Assembly: GCF_048771995.1 (NCBI RefSeq)
Contig: NC_133026.1
Span: forward strand, 103,571,001-103,635,000
DNA from: Taeniopygia guttata
Lineage: Eukaryota; Chordata; Aves; Passeriformes; Estrildidae
Length of the DNA stretch: 64,000 nt
Direction of reading: 5' to 3'
The translations under genes were made by a program, and so were the position numbers. Of this stretch, positions 61,101 to 64,000 are shown piece after piece. Each line of letters starts with the position of its first letter. Positions within the stretch are counted from its first letter, which is position 1. Under the pieces are notes generated by a model. It did not search any database. It saw only the letters and a list, made by a program, of their open reading frames with translations, and was not told the origin of the DNA.

Positions 61101-63742
61101 TTGATTCCCATTTTATACACTATGTCTAGCTATCTGTCTCTCTTTACCTCCAGTAGTGGAAAACAGTTTTCTAGGGCTGGCTTGAAGCTCTGCATGTCCC
61201 TGTTGGCCTAATAAAAGATCAAACAAGAAAGGAATCTTGCATTCAGGACTGTAGCTTTTCACTCAGCTGGGTGCTGTATGGCATGGTTTCTGTTGGGAAA
61301 CTTGGAAGAATTTTTATTTTTGAGACTTACACTTTGATATCCTATTTTTTTTTCTTTAATTTCTTTAATCTTGCCAGACAAGAAAAAATATGATGTAATT
61401 GTGATTGATCCACCATGGGAGAACAAGTCTGTTAAGAGGAGTAACAGGTATGTTTTATAGCAAAATCAAACTTTGTCCTCATAGCTTACAGAGGGTAATT
61501 AACATTTTAATATACTGATCCAATCCAGGACCAATATAATTGTGAGACTGTAGCTCAAACTTGTAAATATTTTGACACATGCTTACCTTCAAATCTATGA
61601 ACTGTCTTCAGTATTTCACTGAAGTGTGTTGGATACTTGACATACAAAATATTTGCAAGAGTAGATCTTAAATTATCTAGCTGGTGAGAGAATGTTAGAC
61701 CTTTACCAAGAAAGTATGGATTCCGCTGTTCTGTAGGGCTTGGATCATGCACATATTAGTTTGTAATTAATAGGGTTACTTCAGTGGACATAAAGCTAGA
61801 TAAATGTGTAAGTATTTCTAAGACTGAAATCTTGCTCACAAGTTTGAGTGGGTTTTTATTTAATTTGAGGTGTAACTTAAGCTTCAGTCTAATGTTTAGA
61901 AGAATGTAATAATGCAGCAGTAAAATCCTCTAGTGCAATAGGAACTCTGAGTACTGTAGTTTATGAAGTCATTAACTTAAATTTTTATGGGCTTCCTTCA
62001 CTGCTGAGGAACATCATGTTTAGGCCAGTGGAGTCCTCTTGATTACCATAGAATTGTATCTTTTTGAAAGAAAGGTAGACAGCAAATGTGGTCTTACAAC
62101 TTTTTAGAATAAAGTTCACTGTAGCTTTTGATGCTTGTTATGAAGACATAATTTGAAGATGTAGAGACTGATGAGTAGGCTTTCCTTTGAAAGCCCTTTA
62201 GAAACCTCTGTAAACTCTCATTCAGAAGTGTCTTTCTTGAGCTTATAAGGTACTCGGAGAAGAATTGTAGTTACTAGCATAAGTTAGTCACCAAGATCTC
62301 TTCTCCGTCATGAAATAAAGGCAAAAAGTGGAGGAGCTATCACTGCTTATAATTATCTTGTTGGCAGTTAATCATTGTGAAGCATTGCTCATCTGGGTGA
62401 ATCTTTTCTCCTCTGGACAGTCTAGTCCAGGAGGTATTTGGATTTTGTCCTTGTTTACTGTTTCTCACTGTAGCATTGTGTAGGGTTCTGGGTACCCACG
62501 TGGTGGCTGCTGATTTTCATTAGGCAGTGTGCCAATATTTTTGGTGCTGCAATGTGTAGGTTGCATGAGCTGCAGTTTATTCATAGTGTAGAATTGCATC
62601 ATGAAAGAAAAGTGGTAGAACAGGATAGGATGTGGAAAGCATCCTGGATTCTCCGGTGGAGCATTCAGTTATCTCAGAAAGGTGCTGAATGGTTTTGAAG
62701 AAGCTAGAAGACTTCTACCATGGCTAATAATTTAAAAAAATGAACAACTTGTGAAAATAGTTGGAGAAGTTATTATCTCTAATGACCTTTTCTCTTGCCA
62801 TTCAAATTAGCGTGCCTCATCATTTTCATTCAGAAGAGAGTTTATTATGAGAAGTGAATAGTATTACATTGCCTAAGAAGCTTCTGTTCACTGAATAGCT
62901 TTGTTCTGACACAAAGATGATAATATTGAGTTACATCTGATAGTTCTTAAATGAAACATGTGTTTCTAAACTTCAGAGTCGCAACTGATATTGCTTCATT
63001 TCAAGGGATAGTGGAAATACATAGTTCAAGGTTCTACTCAGTAATACATTTGTACATACACTAATGATTTTATACACAATCTCTCAGAATTGTCCACTGG
63101 GTGTCAGTCTTGAACTATTTTTATGACTTAGATTGTCAGGAGATAATTCTTGAAGTGACTGGTCTGTGTAATTTTTATCCATTTGTTTTGCTTTGTAATT
63201 TTTATGTTTGGTGTATGCTAATTTGCTTTCTCACTTTATTGTCATAGGTACAGCTACTTGTCTTCATGGCAAATCAAGAAGATTCCTGTACCAGAATTAG
63301 CTGCTCCAAATTGTCTTGTAGTCACATGGGTGACTAATAGACAGAAGCACCTACGTTTTGTTAAGGATGAACTTTATCCTCACTGGTCAGTGAAAACACT
63401 TGCTGAGTGGCACTGGGTAAAAGTAAGTTCTCAATTTATTTTGTTGATTTCTTGGAGACTGAGAAGACTTGCACTATGACACTTTGTGTTCTTCTAATTT
63501 GTCTGTTTACTGTCATTTGCTTCTGTATTTGAAAGCTGTGATATCATCACTATCCTCCTTTTTATAAAGGAAAAGATCTTGGAAAAATATGGTATATTAA
63601 AATTTTCTACTGTATATTTTTAACTCTTTTGTCAGGTTACTACAACTGGAGAATTTGTGTTGCCTTTGGATTCTTTGCACAAAAAACCATATGAAGTTCT
63701 CATATTGGGGAGAGTTCAGGGAGATGTGAAGGAAGCCTTAAG
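54756..63742 (+). CDS. METTL4: METTL4, N-terminal and central part (gene continues past the right edge)
   Basis: Methyltransferase-like 4, an MT-A70 family S-adenosylmethionine-dependent adenine N6-methyltransferase. It is reported to make m6Am at the internal 2'-O-methylated adenosine of U2 snRNA, and has been debated as a DNA 6mA enzyme. Six exons give 1211 coding bases (403 residues plus two bases); the human protein has 472, so the last part is missing to the right. The N-terminus MSVVHRLTAGWLVDHLSFIN matches the family. The catalytic motif DPPW is at 297-300, in VIVIDPPWENKSVKRSNR, followed by NCLVVTWVTNRQKHLRF, AEWHWVK and LDSLHKKPYEVLILGR. The N-terminal 200 residues are poorly conserved, as in other vertebrates. 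All splice phases agree. It is divergent from NDC80 across a shared CpG island. Confidence 0.97.
55898..55960 (+). CDS. METTL4: METTL4 coding exon 2
   Basis: Twenty-one codons (144-164): KRKRKCLFNQGELDALEYHS then K. The basic stretch could be a nuclear signal. The acceptor is CTGCAG and the donor GTAAGT. Confidence 0.96.
55961..58172 (+). other. METTL4 intron 2, left part
   Basis: AT-rich intron sequence with no recognised exon, repeat family or RNA. The LTR at 58173-58920 follows. Confidence 0.6.
58173..58920 (+). mobile_element. ERV solo LTR in METTL4 intron 2
   Basis: About 750 bp, from TGTCCTGGTTTTGGCTGGGA to GCTGGGGTTAGACCAAGACA, so TG...CA ends. Blocks known from avian LTRs are present: GATATTCCATGCATAGGATA, AAGCTGGGAGGGAGCATGGC and the AATAAAAATAAT region. 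No internal genes are attached, and no clean target duplication was found. Confidence 0.85.
59113..59479 (+). CDS. METTL4: METTL4 coding exon 3
   Basis: Residues 165-286 plus one base: VRKLIWEGTLHLVQEGLKSG, LAELCEMAKQFPAVDE, LMGQKYLVPPKSSFLLSDIS and CLQPLLN. The acceptor is ATACAG behind a T-rich tract and the donor GTAAGT. Confidence 0.97.
59480..61377 (+). other. METTL4 intron 3
   Basis: Contains an (ATT)n simple repeat near 60311-60345 and a 29-base perfect hairpin (60368-60396). No extra exon or mobile element recognised. Confidence 0.65.
60368..60396. repeat. Perfect 12-bp hairpin
   Basis: Arms TTCCTGTAAGAC and GTCTTACAGGAA around the loop AGACA, in METTL4 intron 3. Confidence 0.9.
61378..61447 (+). 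CDS. METTL4: METTL4 coding exon 4 (catalytic DPPW)
   Basis: Residues 287-309 plus two bases: YKKKYDVIVIDPPWENKSVK then RSN. DPPW is the adenine-binding catalytic motif of MT-A70 enzymes. The acceptor is GCCAG and the donor GTATGT. Confidence 0.97.
61448..63247 (+). other. METTL4 intron 4
   Basis: A 1.8-kb AT-rich intron. Nothing recognised in it. Confidence 0.6.
63248..63422 (+). CDS. METTL4: METTL4 coding exon 5
   Basis: Completes codon 310 and runs to residue 368: YSYLSSWQIKKIPVPELAAP, NCLVVTWVTNRQKHLRFVKD and TLAEWHWVK. The acceptor is CATAG and the donor GTAAGT. Confidence 0.96.
63636..63742 (+). CDS. METTL4: METTL4 coding exon 6 (last in window)
   Basis: Residues 369-403 plus two bases: VTTTGEFVLPLDSLHKKPYE then VLILGRVQGDVKEAL. 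The acceptor is TGTCAG and the donor GTATGT. About 70 further residues of the family are expected beyond base 64000. Confidence 0.95.
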
Positions 63743-64000
63743 GTATGTCCAGATATTTATGGTAAATGTCTTTTTTTTGCAGCTGCTAGGATTCCCTTTG
63801 TATGTATCACTTACTCATAATGCAATATCCCAAAACCTCCTGACTAATTTTGGACCTAAAGATAGCCTTATTAGCTTTGGAATAAGAGAGTGCCTTAATG
63901 AGATTAAAGAATGGAACCCCCTGTTTGTTCCTTGCATCTGCTGTCTTGAGAAACTGTCTTGGATAAAAGCTTTGTGGACAGGGCTTCCTTTGCTGACAGG

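Overview
This is a vertebrate nuclear window, almost certainly from a bird. Three conserved genes are split into short exons with GT/AG introns. The repeats are 3' ends of chicken-repeat-1 (CR1) LINEs and solo LTRs of avian endogenous-retrovirus types. LTRs resembling passerine families make a songbird plausible, but that is recollection, not a database match. No bacterial genes, CRISPR array, tRNA or rRNA was seen.

Layout. (1) 168-26535, minus strand: the first 16 coding exons of SMCHD1 (about 714 residues, the GHKL ATPase and following region); the gene continues beyond base 1. Intron 1 is 12 kb and holds two LTRs of one family, one CR1 end and a palindrome cluster. Exon 1 lies in a CpG island (about 25.9-27.1 kb). 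(2) 27.1-38.5 kb: intergenic, with two same-strand CR1 copies, one ERVL-like LTR (32318-33374), a plus-strand CR1 end and a few unexplained open frames. (3) 38494-51712, minus strand: the complete coding sequence of NDC80 (HEC1), 16 coding exons and 640 codons plus stop, with a probable non-coding first exon near 53.5 kb. (4) 53.2-53.8 kb: a CpG island serving as a divergent NDC80/METTL4 promoter, containing a 107-bp tandem duplication. (5) 54756-63742, plus strand: the first six coding exons of METTL4 (about 404 residues, including the DPPW catalytic motif); the gene leaves the window at its right end.

The exon boundaries were read by hand. In every gene the splice phases add up without a frameshift, and the joined products follow the vertebrate proteins throughout. 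The three genes act separately: SMCHD1 in chromatin silencing, NDC80 at the kinetochore, METTL4 in adenine N6-methylation. Their adjacency matches the order METTL4-NDC80-SMCHD1 on human 18p11.32, so the block is old synteny rather than an operon-like system. I found no convincing new biological system. The best leads are the duplicated promoter unit, an in-frame open extension upstream of the SMCHD1 start, a palindrome cluster in SMCHD1 intron 1, and a 161-codon open frame of unknown origin at 34577-35062.
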